Assembly (NCBI RefSeq): GCF_030814135.1
Contig: NZ_JAUSUQ010000016.1
Coordinates: forward strand, 1-64,000
From: Caldalkalibacillus uzonensis
GTDB taxonomy: Bacteria > Bacillota > Bacilli > Caldalkalibacillales > Caldalkalibacillaceae
DNA: 64,000 nucleotides
Direction of reading: 5' to 3'
Within the stretch, counting starts at the first letter, position 1, and each line of letters starts with the position of its first letter. Shown in pieces: positions 1 through 10,006 of this stretch. The notes beneath the pieces were generated by a model. It did not search any database. It saw only the letters and a program-made list of their open reading frames with translations, and was not told the DNA's origin. Both the position numbers and the translations under genes were made by a program.

Positions 1-94
<94 letters not shown>

Positions 95-114
95 TATTCA
101 AAAAGACGATTTTG

Positions 115-143
115 AAGACAGCCCAGTATAGGCTGTCTTTTTT
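115..143 (+). terminator. rRNA operon terminator
   Basis: The inverted repeat AAGACAGCC / GGCTGTCTT with a 7-nt loop is followed by a T tract. It ends the rRNA operon and overlaps the stop codon of the convergent yaaC gene. Confidence 0.88.
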
Positions 144-1218
144 AATACATAAGATGAGATTCAGGTTGAAACAACAGACATTCACCAAATAAATAATTCA
201 GCACAAGATTGGGGTATTTACGAAAAACAAGTGTTAAAAATTCATCAATCAAATACAGCTCTGAAGAACTGAAGGAGAACAGGAGGTCACCCCATGCTTC
301 TGTATCATAACGGCACAGCATGCTTAAGATATACATGATCATATGGTAAATGATTAATTCATGGTTGAACGATTTGACAGCTCCAAGGTACAAATAAAAC
401 TGACCTTGATAATCAGAGCATAAACGGGGATGTATCCCTGCTTTGGCCTGCAAATCTTCCCAGTGTACCATTGTCCTGCCATCTCCTTTTTCCTGTGATA
501 CAAACAAGTACAGTACGACACAATCATTTTCTTGAGCAATACGTACAATTTTACTATCCTCTCCCAGCACTTGGTGCAAGTGGGATACATCGATATTGAT
601 TGAGCGGAGAATTCTCTGTTTTATTTTTATTGGACATATATTTTCTTTAAACAGAGTTGCCCTGTCAGGCATTTCAACAGGAATAAATGTCTGTCTTTGA
701 AACAGAAGGCAATAACTGTTTTGGAGTTCAGGACATTGACTAAGTAAAGTTTTCACTTTATATTTTTCATTAATAACCAACGGTTGCTTTAACACAGTTT
801 TAGCGAAGCAGGGTAACAGACCGTCTTTTTGCACTTTAACCTCATCATCGCTAAACAGGTAATTCATCTTTTTCTTTTTACGAGTCGTCAGGCCATGTTG
901 AAGAACACTTGTTGTTTTTGGATAATCCGGATCATGCAGTAGAATAAGGGTTTTTTTAAAGCTGGTCATGCCATAAAAAAGCAATAGGGGTTTCACCATG
1001 ATCGAGCTTTTTTCCGCCTCATTAAAATAAGTGACTCCCTGCTTGATGAAATAGATCAATTTGTGCGTATTGGCATATGCTAAACGTTCCGCTTCTTTTT
1101 CATCAGTCAGCTGTTTATAACTTTGAAAGAGGTATTGTTTGGCCTGGATTTCGTTTCCAAAGAACAGAAAAAGTTGCTTCATTTTTGTCCAGGGACAATC
1201 GCTCATCATCACCTTCAT
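142..1218 (-). CDS. yaaC: YaaC-like protein of unknown function
   Basis: Minus-strand gene convergent with the rRNA operon and divergent from guaB, which is the place of yaaC in B. subtilis. About 358 residues, somewhat longer than the B. subtilis protein (about 315). No catalytic motif, signal peptide or clear membrane helix was recognised. The N-terminal part reads like the YaaC family (PWTKMKQLFLFFGNE, then a segment with ERLAYANTHKLIYFI). A GTG three codons upstream is possible, but the ATG is preferred because AGGAG lies 8 nt before it. Function is not known. Identification rests on position and overall similarity. Confidence 0.8.
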   Translation of the reverse strand: MKVMMSDCPWTKMKQLFLFFGNEIQAKQYLFQSYKQLTDEKEAERLAYANTHKLIYFIKQGVTYFNEAEKSSIMVKPLLLFYGMTSFKKTLILLHDPDYPKTTSVLQHGLTTRKKKKMNYLFSDDEVKVQKDGLLPCFAKTVLKQPLVINEKYKVKTLLSQCPELQNSYCLLFQRQTFIPVEMPDRATLFKENICPIKIKQRILRSINIDVSHLHQVLGEDSKIVRIAQENDCVVLYLFVSQEKGDGRTMVHWEDLQAKAGIHPRLCSDYQGQFYLYLGAVKSFNHELIIYHMIMYILSMLCRYDTEAWGDLLFSFSSSELYLIDEFLTLVFRKYPNLVLNYLFGECLLFQPESHLMY

Positions 1219-1321
1219 CTGCTCCACTCCTCATCGGCCGGCTGCATGGTAGACTGAATTTATGGCATATCCATAGCTTGTGACAATGAAGGACATCTTA
1301 AAATTGGTAAGTCCGTTTCGC

Positions 1322-1350
1322 TTGACTGACTCCCAAGCTTTTGTTAAACT
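1322..1350 (+). promoter_or_regulatory. putative sigma-A promoter of guaB
   Basis: TTGACT and TAAACT are separated by 17 nt, about 60 nt upstream of the guaB start. The -10 box matches the consensus at four of six bases. No purine riboswitch was seen in the leader. Confidence 0.5.
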
Positions 1351-1352
1351 GA

Positions 1353-2873
<1,521 letters not shown>

Positions 2874-2960
2874 TGTATCGACCTGTATCTTATAGGGAGT
2901 CCTGCAAAATATCGAAAACACAAACAAAGAAAAACCGGTCATAAGTTAAAGTTTACTGAC

Positions 2961-3014
2961 GAAAAAGATAGGAGCAATGTGTCTGACTTAAGACATATTT
3001 TTCCTATCTTTTTC
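2961..3014 (+). terminator. guaB transcription terminator
   Basis: A long hairpin with arms GAAAAAGATAGGA and TCCTATCTTTTTC, plus an inner stem TGTCT / AGACA, followed by T-rich sequence. Confidence 0.75.
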
Positions 3015-3094
3015 TATGTTCTTTTTGCTTGTTTGCCGTTATGATAGAATGTAGTTGTTATATATTAGGGTTGAATAGGGGTGTATGGCATAAG

Positions 3095-4444
3095 ATGGCG
3101 CAGTTGAAAAAAGCAATAATCATTGGTCTTATTCTTAGTTTATTGGGCACCTTGGCCATAGGCGGCGTACCGGCTGATGCCCAGGGACATTTTGATGTGA
3201 ATGCCGAATCAGCGATCCTGGTGGATGCCAAGACCGGGGCGATTTTATTTGAGAAAAATGCAGATGTCGCCCTGCCGCCAGCCAGCATGAGTAAAATGAT
3301 GACCGAATACCTTGTCTTGGAAGCGCTGAGCGAAGGACAGTTTAGCTGGGATACGGTTGTGACAGCCAGTGACTATGCTCACTATTTGGGTGCCTTGGAT
3401 GGCACGTCGCGTGTCTGGCTGGCCTTGGGTGAAGAGCGAAGCGTGGAAGAATTGTACACAGCGATGGCGGTCTATTCAGCCAACGATGCCACGGTTGCGC
3501 TGGCTGAGCTGGTGGCGGGCAGTGAGGAACGTTTTGTGCAAATGATGAATGAAAAAGCAGCTGAGCTGGGTATGACAAATTCTACTTTTGTCAACTCAAC
3601 AGGGTTACCTAACCGCCTGCTGGGGCAGTATATGCATACGGGTCAACCTGAAGACGAGAATGCCATGTCGGCTCGTGACACGGCCATTTTAGCCCAAGCG
3701 TTGGTCAGAGATTATCCTGAAGTCTTGCGTTTTTCCTCCATTCCGGTCGTCGAGCCAGGGGAAGAAGAGGGACATTTTCCTGTTCGCTTGCTGAACTTCA
3801 ATTGGATGCTGGAAGGTCACCCTCAACTAGATGCCAAACCCCATGCCTATCAAGGGTTGGATGGCCTCAAAACAGGGTATACGGAGCTTGCCGGTTACTG
3901 CTTTACGGGAACAGCGGAGCGGGAAGGCATACGCCTGATCAGTGTGGTGATGCGGACCGAGTCGATGAGCTCCCGTTTCCAAGAAACACGGAAACTCTTG
4001 GATTACGGGTTTAACAACTTTAACTATCACACCTTTGCTGAAGAAGGAGACACCATTGAAGAATTTGAAGTACTTCCCGTGGCCAAAGGTAAGCAAAAGG
4101 AGGTGCCAGTCGCTTTAGGCGCCTCCCTGGAGATGCTGATTCATGAGGATGATCAGGAGGCCTACAACATTGATGTGGTTCTCCACCCGGATGTCATCAA
4201 TGATGAAGGGGTGCTTGAAGCGCCTTTAGCTGAAGGGGATATTGTGGGTTATGCCCGGCTGGTATATACAGGATCAAACAACTATGGTCTGTTGCAAGGG
4301 GAAGACACACTTGAAGCCCCCCTTGTGGCTATGGAAGACGTGGACAAAGCAGGATGGATACGTATGATGATGCGGGGAATCGGGGGCTTTTTCTCCGGCG
4401 TTTGGACAAGTGTGGTTGACGGGGTCAAAAACTGGTTTTCCTGA
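3095..4444 (+). CDS. dacA: D-alanyl-D-alanine carboxypeptidase (PBP5 type)
   Basis: Low-molecular-mass penicillin-binding protein that removes the terminal D-Ala from peptidoglycan stem peptides outside the membrane. The 449-residue precursor has a signal peptide (hydrophobic residues about 8-25, cut near ADAQG). It carries the three active-site motifs of the S11 serine peptidases: SMSK at 64-67, SAN at 128-130 and KTG at 259-261. The C-terminus (GWIRMMMRGIGGFFSGVW...NWF) is the amphipathic membrane anchor typical of PBP5. A TTG start 22 codons upstream is possible but lacks a ribosome binding site and would disrupt the signal peptide. dacA follows guaB as in B. subtilis. Confidence 0.95.
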   Translation: MAQLKKAIIIGLILSLLGTLAIGGVPADAQGHFDVNAESAILVDAKTGAILFEKNADVALPPASMSKMMTEYLVLEALSEGQFSWDTVVTASDYAHYLGALDGTSRVWLALGEERSVEELYTAMAVYSANDATVALAELVAGSEERFVQMMNEKAAELGMTNSTFVNSTGLPNRLLGQYMHTGQPEDENAMSARDTAILAQALVRDYPEVLRFSSIPVVEPGEEEGHFPVRLLNFNWMLEGHPQLDAKPHAYQGLDGLKTGYTELAGYCFTGTAEREGIRLISVVMRTESMSSRFQETRKLLDYGFNNFNYHTFAEEGDTIEEFEVLPVAKGKQKEVPVALGASLEMLIHEDDQEAYNIDVVLHPDVINDEGVLEAPLAEGDIVGYARLVYTGSNNYGLLQGEDTLEAPLVAMEDVDKAGWIRMMMRGIGGFFSGVWTSVVDGVKNWFS

Positions 4445-4457
4445 GGTGGTGAGTACG

Positions 4458-4607
4458 ATGGAACAAGAAAGCTTACCGCTGGCTTGGCAATATCTGGTGG
4501 TTATTATTCCTACCATCGTGGTGATCATGATTCTGATCGGCGGCTTCTTTATGTTCCGCAAATTCTTGTCCAAATGGCCCAAAAAAGACCACCATCACAA
4601 GCGGTAG
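4458..4607 (+). CDS. Small single-pass membrane protein, function unknown
   Basis: A 49-residue peptide whose ATG lies 13 nt after the dacA stop, preceded by TGAGGTGGTGAG, so it is probably co-transcribed with dacA. It has one transmembrane segment at about residues 9-31 (rich in Ile and Val), then a basic and histidine-rich tail (FRKFLSKWPKKDHHHKR). This predicts an outside N-terminus and a cytosolic tail by the positive-inside rule. I do not recognise a family. The good ribosome binding site and operon position make it likely to be real. It could modulate the DacA membrane environment, but that is only a guess from its position. Confidence 0.65.
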   Translation: MEQESLPLAWQYLVVIIPTIVVIMILIGGFFMFRKFLSKWPKKDHHHKR

Positions 4608-4628
4608 TTTGTACTTTTAAACAGGGTA

Positions 4629-4656
4629 TTGTACAATATAATATTAGATTTATAAT
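4629..4656 (+). promoter_or_regulatory. putative sigma-A promoter of pdxST
   Basis: TTGTAC-N16-TATAAT, with the -10 box about 57 nt upstream of the pdxS start. Confidence 0.65.
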
Positions 4657-4713
4657 GCATAATAAAGTGTCCAAACAAGTACAAATGAACTGGGACAGAC
4701 AGGGGGAAACAAG

Positions 4714-5598
4714 ATGCAAGAGTTAGGTACAGACCGAGTCAAACGGGGTATGGCGGAAATGCAAAAAGGTGGCGTCATCATGGACGTCGTCAATGCCGAA
4801 CAGGCCAAAATCGCTGAAGAAGCAGGAGCCGTAGCCGTCATGGCCTTGGAACGCGTTCCGGCAGATATCCGGGCAGCGGGCGGTGTGGCCCGCATGGCTG
4901 ATCCTACGGTGATTGAGGAAGTGATGAATGCTGTCAGCATTCCAGTGATGGCTAAAGCCCGCATCGGCCATTATGTGGAAGCGAAAGTATTGGAAGCTCT
5001 GGGTGTGGACTACATTGATGAAAGTGAAGTCTTAACCCCTGCTGACGAAGAATTCCATATTGACAAACGTCAATTTACCGTACCTTTTGTCTGCGGTGCC
5101 CGTGACCTTGGTGAAGCACTGCGCCGCATTGGTGAGGGGGCTTCCATGATTCGGACTAAAGGCGAGCCGGGCACAGGCAATATTGTGGAAGCGGTTCGTC
5201 ATATGCGCAAGATGCAGGCTCAAATTCGCAAAGTGAAAGGCATGTCTAAAGATGAATTGATGACAGAGGCCAAACAACTGGGAGCTCCTTACGATCTAGT
5301 GCTTTATGTTCATGAGCATGGCCGCCTGCCTGTCGTCAACTTTGCCGCCGGTGGTGTAGCGACACCGGCTGACGCCGCGCTGATGATGCACTTAGGCTCT
5401 GATGGCGTCTTTGTCGGCTCTGGTATCTTCAAATCGGAGAACCCTGAAAAATATGCCAAAGCGATCGTTGAGGCCACAACCCACTATGAGGACTATGAAC
5501 TGATTGGCCATCTGTCCAAAAACCTGGGCACGGCCATGACCGGCATCGATATTGCCACTTTGGAAGCCAAAGACCGCATGCAAGAGCGCGGTTGGTAA
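4714..5598 (+). CDS. pdxS: Pyridoxal 5'-phosphate synthase, lyase subunit PdxS
   Basis: Forms PLP from ribose 5-phosphate, glyceraldehyde 3-phosphate and ammonia delivered by PdxT. PdxS makes dodecameric barrels that dock PdxT. The 294-residue length equals the family norm. The substrate-binding lysine is in VMAKARIGH (Lys81), and the phosphate-binding and second-lysine region is visible as [10 protein letters not shown]. The C-terminal segment ends in MQERGW. A GGGGGAAACAAG site precedes the ATG. It is followed after 18 nt by pdxT, as in the universal pdxST pair. Confidence 0.98.
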   Translation: MQELGTDRVKRGMAEMQKGGVIMDVVNAEQAKIAEEAGAVAVMALERVPADIRAAGGVARMADPTVIEEVMNAVSIPVMAKARIGHYVEAKVLEALGVDYIDESEVLTPADEEFHIDKRQFTVPFVCGARDLGEALRRIGEGASMIRTKGEPGTGNIVEAVRHMRKMQAQIRKVKGMSKDELMTEAKQLGAPYDLVLYVHEHGRLPVVNFAAGGVATPADAALMMHLGSDGVFVGSGIFKSENPEKYAKAIVEATTHYEDYELIGHLSKNLGTAMTGIDIATLEAKDRMQERGW

Positions 5599-5616
5599 GA
5601 GATGAGGGATAGCAGC

Positions 5617-6213
5617 ATGAAGGTGGGCGTTTTAGCGTTACAGGGTGCCGTCCGGGAACATATGAACATACTTGAAAAGTGCGGGGCAGAGCCTGTAGCG
5701 GTTAAAAAGGTGGAGCAACTTGATGATATCTTTGGCCTGATTATTCCCGGAGGGGAAAGCACCACCATTGGCAAATTGATTCGTCATTACGGCTTCCATG
5801 AACCTTTAATGGATAAGGGACAAAATGGTTTTCCTTTATTTGGCACCTGCGCAGGTCTGATTGTATTGGCCAAAACGATTGAAGGGTCGGAACAGCCACA
5901 TTTGCCTTTGATGGATATCCATGTTCAGCGCAATGCCTTTGGCCGGCAGCGTGAAAGTTTTGAGACAGATCTTCAAATTGACGGGGTAGGGGATACCTTT
6001 CGGGCTGTCTTTATCCGTGCACCTTTGATTGTAGAGGCCGGGGAAGGTGTCCAAGTGTTGGCCCGGCACAATGGCCAAATTGTGGCTGCCCGTCAAAACA
6101 ATCTGTTGGCCGCTTCTTTCCATCCTGAATTAACGGAGGATACCCGTTTTCATCACTATTTTTTGCAAATGGTTAAGGCCTATCAGCACAAACAGCCGGT
6201 TGAACTGACATAA
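5617..6213 (+). CDS. pdxT: Pyridoxal 5'-phosphate synthase, glutaminase subunit PdxT
   Basis: Class I glutamine amidotransferase that hydrolyses glutamine and channels ammonia into PdxS. The protein of 198 residues shows the nucleophile elbow FGTCAGL (Cys78) and the His169/Glu171 pair in SFHPELTED, giving a complete triad. The oxyanion motif PGGEST lies near residue 45. The chosen ATG has GAGGG 9 nt upstream. An ATG five codons earlier overlaps that site and is less likely. It forms an operon with pdxS. Confidence 0.97.
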   Translation: MKVGVLALQGAVREHMNILEKCGAEPVAVKKVEQLDDIFGLIIPGGESTTIGKLIRHYGFHEPLMDKGQNGFPLFGTCAGLIVLAKTIEGSEQPHLPLMDIHVQRNAFGRQRESFETDLQIDGVGDTFRAVFIRAPLIVEAGEGVQVLARHNGQIVAARQNNLLAASFHPELTEDTRFHHYFLQMVKAYQHKQPVELT

Positions 6214-6221
6214 AATCAGCA

Positions 6222-6260
6222 GGGCGGCGGTACGGGCAGTGCCTGCACCTCCGTCCTTTT
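6222..6260 (+). terminator. possible weak terminator or attenuator between pdxT and serS
   Basis: GGGCGG can pair with CCGTCC (one G-U pair) across a GC-rich loop, followed by TTTT. The gap to serS is only 68 nt, so there is no room for the T-box leader that precedes serS in B. subtilis. Confidence 0.35.
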
Positions 6261-6281
6261 GTACATAAGGAGTGAATGATA

Positions 6282-7556
6282 GTGTTAGATGTAAAACGGC
6301 TGCGAACCGATTTTGAAGCGATTAAAGCACGCTTGCAAACCAAAGGGGAAGATTTGAGCGAACTGGAGCGTTTTCCCCAAGTGGATGAAAAACGGCGGCA
6401 ACTGATTCAAGAGGTAGAAGAGCTGAAAAGCAAGCGTAATACTGTCTCACAGGAAATCGGACGTTTGAAAATGGAGAAGAAAGAAGCCAACCATCTGATT
6501 CAGGAGATGCAGGAAGTTAATCAGCGCATTAGACAATTGGACGATGAACTTCGTCAGGTGGAGCAGGAATTGGAAGCCATTTTACTGTGCCTGCCCAATC
6601 TTCCCCATGAAAGTGTGCCGGTGGGCAGCTCGGAAGAAGAGAATCAGCTGGTACGTACGTGGGGAACAAAACCGGAATGGGACTTTGAACCCAAACCCCA
6701 CTGGGAAATTGCGGAGAACCTGGGCATTGTGGATACTGAAGCAGCGGGAAAAGTGGCAGGTTCACGCTTTGTGTTTCTGAAAAGGCAGGGTGCCCGGCTG
6801 GAGCGGGCGCTGATCAACTTTATGCTTGATGTACATATTGAACAGCACGGTTACGAAGAAATGTGGCCGCCGTATATGGTGCACAGAAACAGCATGACAG
6901 GGACCGGACAATTGCCCAAGTTTGAGGAAGATGCCTTTAAGGTGGCTGATACCGACTTTTTCCTGATCCCTACAGCAGAGGTTCCTGTGACCAATTACCA
7001 CCGGGATCAGATTTTAACAGCAGAAGACATTCCCAAAGCCTATGCAGCGTATAGTGCCTGTTTCCGTTCTGAAGCTGGGTCCGCCGGGCGGGACACCCGG
7101 GGCTTGATTCGCCTGCACCAGTTTAACAAAGTGGAGTTGGTCCGTTTTGTTAAGCCGGAAGATTCTTATGCTGAGCTGGAAAAGTTGACTGCCCATGCTG
7201 AAAAGGTATTGCAGCTTTTAGGCCTTCCCTATCGTGTCATGGAGATGTGCACGGGAGATCTTGGTTTTACTGCAGCCAAAAAATATGATCTGGAGGTCTG
7301 GCTGCCTGCAGCTGATACTTACCGTGAAATCTCGTCCTGCAGTAATTTTGAAGATTTCCAGGCCAGACGGGCCAACATCCGCTTCCGGCGGGAGCCCAAA
7401 GCCAAACCTGAATTTGTGCATACATTAAACGGCTCTGGGCTGGCTATAGGACGTACTGTGGCTGCCATCCTGGAAAATTACCAGGAACGGGATGGCCGCG
7501 TGCGGATTCCTGCTGCTTTAAGACCCTATATGGGCAATAGGACTCATCTGGAATAA
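6282..7556 (+). CDS. serS: Serine--tRNA ligase
   Basis: Charges tRNA-Ser (and tRNA-Sec where present) with serine in the cytosol. The class II synthetase has about 424 residues, matching the Bacillus length of 425. The N-terminal long coiled-coil arm spans about residues 30-100 (rich in Glu, Lys and Arg). The class II core is seen as [28 protein letters not shown] (motif 2) and [10 protein letters not shown] (motif 3). The GTG start is chosen because AAGGAG lies 9 nt upstream. An ATG two codons earlier is only 3 nt from that site. Confidence 0.97.
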   Translation: MLDVKRLRTDFEAIKARLQTKGEDLSELERFPQVDEKRRQLIQEVEELKSKRNTVSQEIGRLKMEKKEANHLIQEMQEVNQRIRQLDDELRQVEQELEAILLCLPNLPHESVPVGSSEEENQLVRTWGTKPEWDFEPKPHWEIAENLGIVDTEAAGKVAGSRFVFLKRQGARLERALINFMLDVHIEQHGYEEMWPPYMVHRNSMTGTGQLPKFEEDAFKVADTDFFLIPTAEVPVTNYHRDQILTAEDIPKAYAAYSACFRSEAGSAGRDTRGLIRLHQFNKVELVRFVKPEDSYAELEKLTAHAEKVLQLLGLPYRVMEMCTGDLGFTAAKKYDLEVWLPAADTYREISSCSNFEDFQARRANIRFRREPKAKPEFVHTLNGSGLAIGRTVAAILENYQERDGRVRIPAALRPYMGNRTHLE

Positions 7557-7593
7557 GCTGACTAAAAAGCACATAAAATGACTCTACCCTTTA

Positions 7594-7643
7594 TAAAAAA
7601 ACACCAAAAGGTGGAGAATGGGCTCCCCTTTTGGTGTTTTTTG
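7594..7643 (+). terminator. serS terminator
   Basis: A strong hairpin with arms AAAACACCAAAAGG and CCTTTTGGTGTTTT ending in T residues. The A-rich 5' side would also let it work on the other strand. Confidence 0.9.
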
Positions 7644-7667
7644 TCACTATTTGGCCTCACAGCGTCA

Positions 7668-7696
7668 TTGACACCACCAATGTATCTAGGTAAAAT
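7668..7696 (+). promoter_or_regulatory. sigma-A promoter of the app-like operon
   Basis: Perfect -35 TTGACA and TAAAAT separated by 17 nt, in the 285-nt gap between the serS terminator and the first permease gene. About 145 nt of leader follow with no recognised riboswitch. Confidence 0.75.
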
Positions 7697-7841
7697 ACAT
7701 GTGAACTACTGACAATATAGTAAATTTACAGAGAACAAGCTGATTTAACCCGATTATTAATTCTTTGTTATGTATATACAGGATGAACAGTTGAATAAAT
7801 ATATACAGCACGAGGCGGTAAGAAGGTGGTGGATGCACAAC

Positions 7842-8804
7842 ATGTCAGCATTATTGGAAGTAAGAAATCTTAAAACTTATTTCTACAATAGGAAGAAAGA
7901 ATTACCAATCATTGATGGCATTGATTTTGACGTGAACAGAGGAGAAACGGTGGCCCTGGTCGGAGAGTCTGGTTCAGGCAAAAGCATGACAGCGTTTTCA
8001 ATCATGAGGCTGTTGCCTTCCCCAGGTGGGAAAATCGTCGAGGGCCAAATTCTGTTTGAGGGGCAAGATCTTGTCCAGCTGAGTGAAGAAGATATGTTTA
8101 AAGTGCGAGGTAATGATATTGCCATGATATTTCAGGAGCCCATGACCTCCTTGAATCCCGTGCTGACAATTGGTGAACAAATTACCGAAGTACTGCGCTA
8201 CCACAAAAAAATGGAGAAGAAAGCAGCCAGGGAGCGAGCTGTGGAACTTCTAAAATTGGTCGGTTTTGGACGGGCTGAGCAAATCCTGGGTGATTATCCG
8301 CACCGTTTGTCTGGCGGCATGAGGCAGCGGGTGATGATTGCCATGGCCATGAGCTGTGATCCTAAATTACTCATTGCCGATGAGCCGACAACGGCCTTGG
8401 ATGTGACGATTCAAGCACAAATATTAGAATTAATGAAAAAAGTGTCAGAAGAATTCGACTCATCGATTATTTTGATTACCCATGATTTAGGGGTTGTGGC
8501 CGAATTGGCCGAGCGGGTCATTGTCATGTATGCAGGCCAAATCCAGGAAGAAGCCCCGGTTAAAGCGTTGTTTAACAACCCTCTACATCCCTATACATTT
8601 GGTTTGCTGGCTTCAATGCCATCCATTGAAGGTGGGTCAAAACGCTTGTACTCCATTCCAGGCAACGTCCCCTCCCCGGAAAATTTTCCCACAGGTTGCC
8701 GCTTTGCTCCTCGCTGTGCCAAAGCGATAGAAGCCTGCTATAAGACGCAGCCTGAGCTGAGAGAGATAGAACCAGGGCATAAAGTACGCTGTCATTTGTG
8801 CTAG
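7842..8804 (+). CDS. appD: Oligopeptide ABC transporter, ATPase AppD/OppD type
   Basis: One of two ATPases that power peptide import through the AppBC-type permease at the inner face of the membrane. It shows Walker A GESGSGKS, the signature LSGGMRQR and Walker [13 protein letters not shown]. It ends with the cysteine-containing C-terminal extension typical of OppD/OppF ATPases ([10 protein letters not shown]...C). About 320 residues. An ATG three codons upstream is possible, but the chosen one has GGTGG 9 nt before it. The gene order D-F-A-B-C equals the B. subtilis app operon, hence the symbol. Substrate range cannot be read from the sequence. Confidence 0.85.
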   Translation: MSALLEVRNLKTYFYNRKKELPIIDGIDFDVNRGETVALVGESGSGKSMTAFSIMRLLPSPGGKIVEGQILFEGQDLVQLSEEDMFKVRGNDIAMIFQEPMTSLNPVLTIGEQITEVLRYHKKMEKKAARERAVELLKLVGFGRAEQILGDYPHRLSGGMRQRVMIAMAMSCDPKLLIADEPTTALDVTIQAQILELMKKVSEEFDSSIILITHDLGVVAELAERVIVMYAGQIQEEAPVKALFNNPLHPYTFGLLASMPSIEGGSKRLYSIPGNVPSPENFPTGCRFAPRCAKAIEACYKTQPELREIEPGHKVRCHLC

Positions 8805-8818
8805 GAAGGAGTGCACCG

Positions 8819-9835
8819 ATGACGACACAAACACAAAGCCACGAGCCGCAAACAGCGCCAGAGTCAAAGCGATTATTGGAAGTACGCCATCTTAAAAAGC
8901 ACTTCCCGGTCAAAGCCGGGGTCTTGCAGCGTACGGTCGGTTATATCAAAGCTGTTGATGATGTCAGTTTTCACATTGACCAGGGTGAAACGCTGGGCTT
9001 GGTGGGCGAATCCGGGTGTGGGAAATCTACCACGGGGCGAACGATTATCCGCTTGTATGAGCCGACCAGTGGCCAGATTATTTTTGGCGGACAGGATATT
9101 TCCCATCTAAGTGAGCGTCAGTTGCGTTCCATCCGGCAGGACATTCAAATGGTGTACCAAGATCCGTTTTCCTCTCTTAATCCGCGCAAAACGATCGGTA
9201 CCATTTTGGAAGAGCCTTTCTCCGTTCACCGCTTGTACAGCAAAAAAGAGCGACAGGAGCGGGTGGAGGCGCTTTTGGAAAAAGTAGGTTTGAACCCCAG
9301 CTGGCGCAACCGTTATCCCCATGAATTTTCAGGAGGCCAACGGCAGCGCATCGGGATAGCCCGCGCCTTGACACTTCAACCCAAACTGATTATTGCCGAT
9401 GAGCCTGTCTCCGCTTTAGATGTGTCCATTCAAGCCCAGGTGCTTAATTTGTTTGAAGATTTGCAGGATGAATTTAAACTGACCTACTTGTTTATTTCCC
9501 ATGATTTAGGGGTCGTGAAACATATTTGTGATCGTGTCGGAGTGATGTATTTGGGTAAATTGATGGAGATTGCCGATAAAAACAGCTTATATGACGAGCC
9601 GCTGCATCCCTATACCCAAGCCTTATTGTCAGCTGTTCCACGGCCCAATCCAAACATTAAGAAAAGAGAGCGCATTATTTTGAAGGGGGATGTACCCAGT
9701 CCGGTTAATCCGCCTGCAGGCTGTGTGTTTCATACCCGCTGTCCAATGGCGACGGATCATTGTAAAACCAATGTCCCAGAGATGCATGAAGTTAAACCGG
9801 GGCATTTTGTGGCTTGTCATCTGTATCATGAATAG
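8819..9835 (+). CDS. appF: Oligopeptide ABC transporter, ATPase AppF/OppF type
   Basis: Second ATPase of the peptide importer. It carries Walker A GESGCGKSTTGR, the Q-loop region MVYQDPFSSLNPR, the signature FSGGQRQR and Walker B LIIADEPVSALD. The C-terminal CVFHTRCPMA...C cysteine region is also present. The start ATG has AGGAAGGAG 7 nt upstream, only 14 nt after the appD stop, so the two are translated from one message. The protein has 338 residues, normal for OppF. Confidence 0.86.
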   Translation: MTTQTQSHEPQTAPESKRLLEVRHLKKHFPVKAGVLQRTVGYIKAVDDVSFHIDQGETLGLVGESGCGKSTTGRTIIRLYEPTSGQIIFGGQDISHLSERQLRSIRQDIQMVYQDPFSSLNPRKTIGTILEEPFSVHRLYSKKERQERVEALLEKVGLNPSWRNRYPHEFSGGQRQRIGIARALTLQPKLIIADEPVSALDVSIQAQVLNLFEDLQDEFKLTYLFISHDLGVVKHICDRVGVMYLGKLMEIADKNSLYDEPLHPYTQALLSAVPRPNPNIKKRERIILKGDVPSPVNPPAGCVFHTRCPMATDHCKTNVPEMHEVKPGHFVACHLYHE

Positions 9836-9869
9836 GCAACGCAATCATCGCTAGCCAGCACTTACTGAG

Positions 9870-9884
9870 TGAGATTCATTCTCA
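9870..9884. promoter_or_regulatory. Fur-like 7-1-7 inverted repeat upstream of appA
   Basis: TGAGATTCATTCTCA matches 11 of 14 informative positions of the Bacillus Fur/PerR/Zur-type box TGATAATnATTATCA. It lies in the 171-nt gap between appF and the binding-protein gene. Binding by a Fur-family regulator is inferred, not shown. No clear promoter was found next to it. Confidence 0.35.
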
Positions 9885-10006
9885 TGCTTGGCTTTGCTAA
9901 AGGGGGGATGCCGTTTTCGCCAGACAGGTTCATTTGGGAATAACTTAATATTTGTGAATTCATCAGGTGGACAATTCATCGAGACTTCAAGAAGGGGGAA
10001 GTACGT

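Noticed and set aside
6214-6281. T-box leader for serS
   Set aside because: The gap is too short and has no GGTGGTACCGCG motif.
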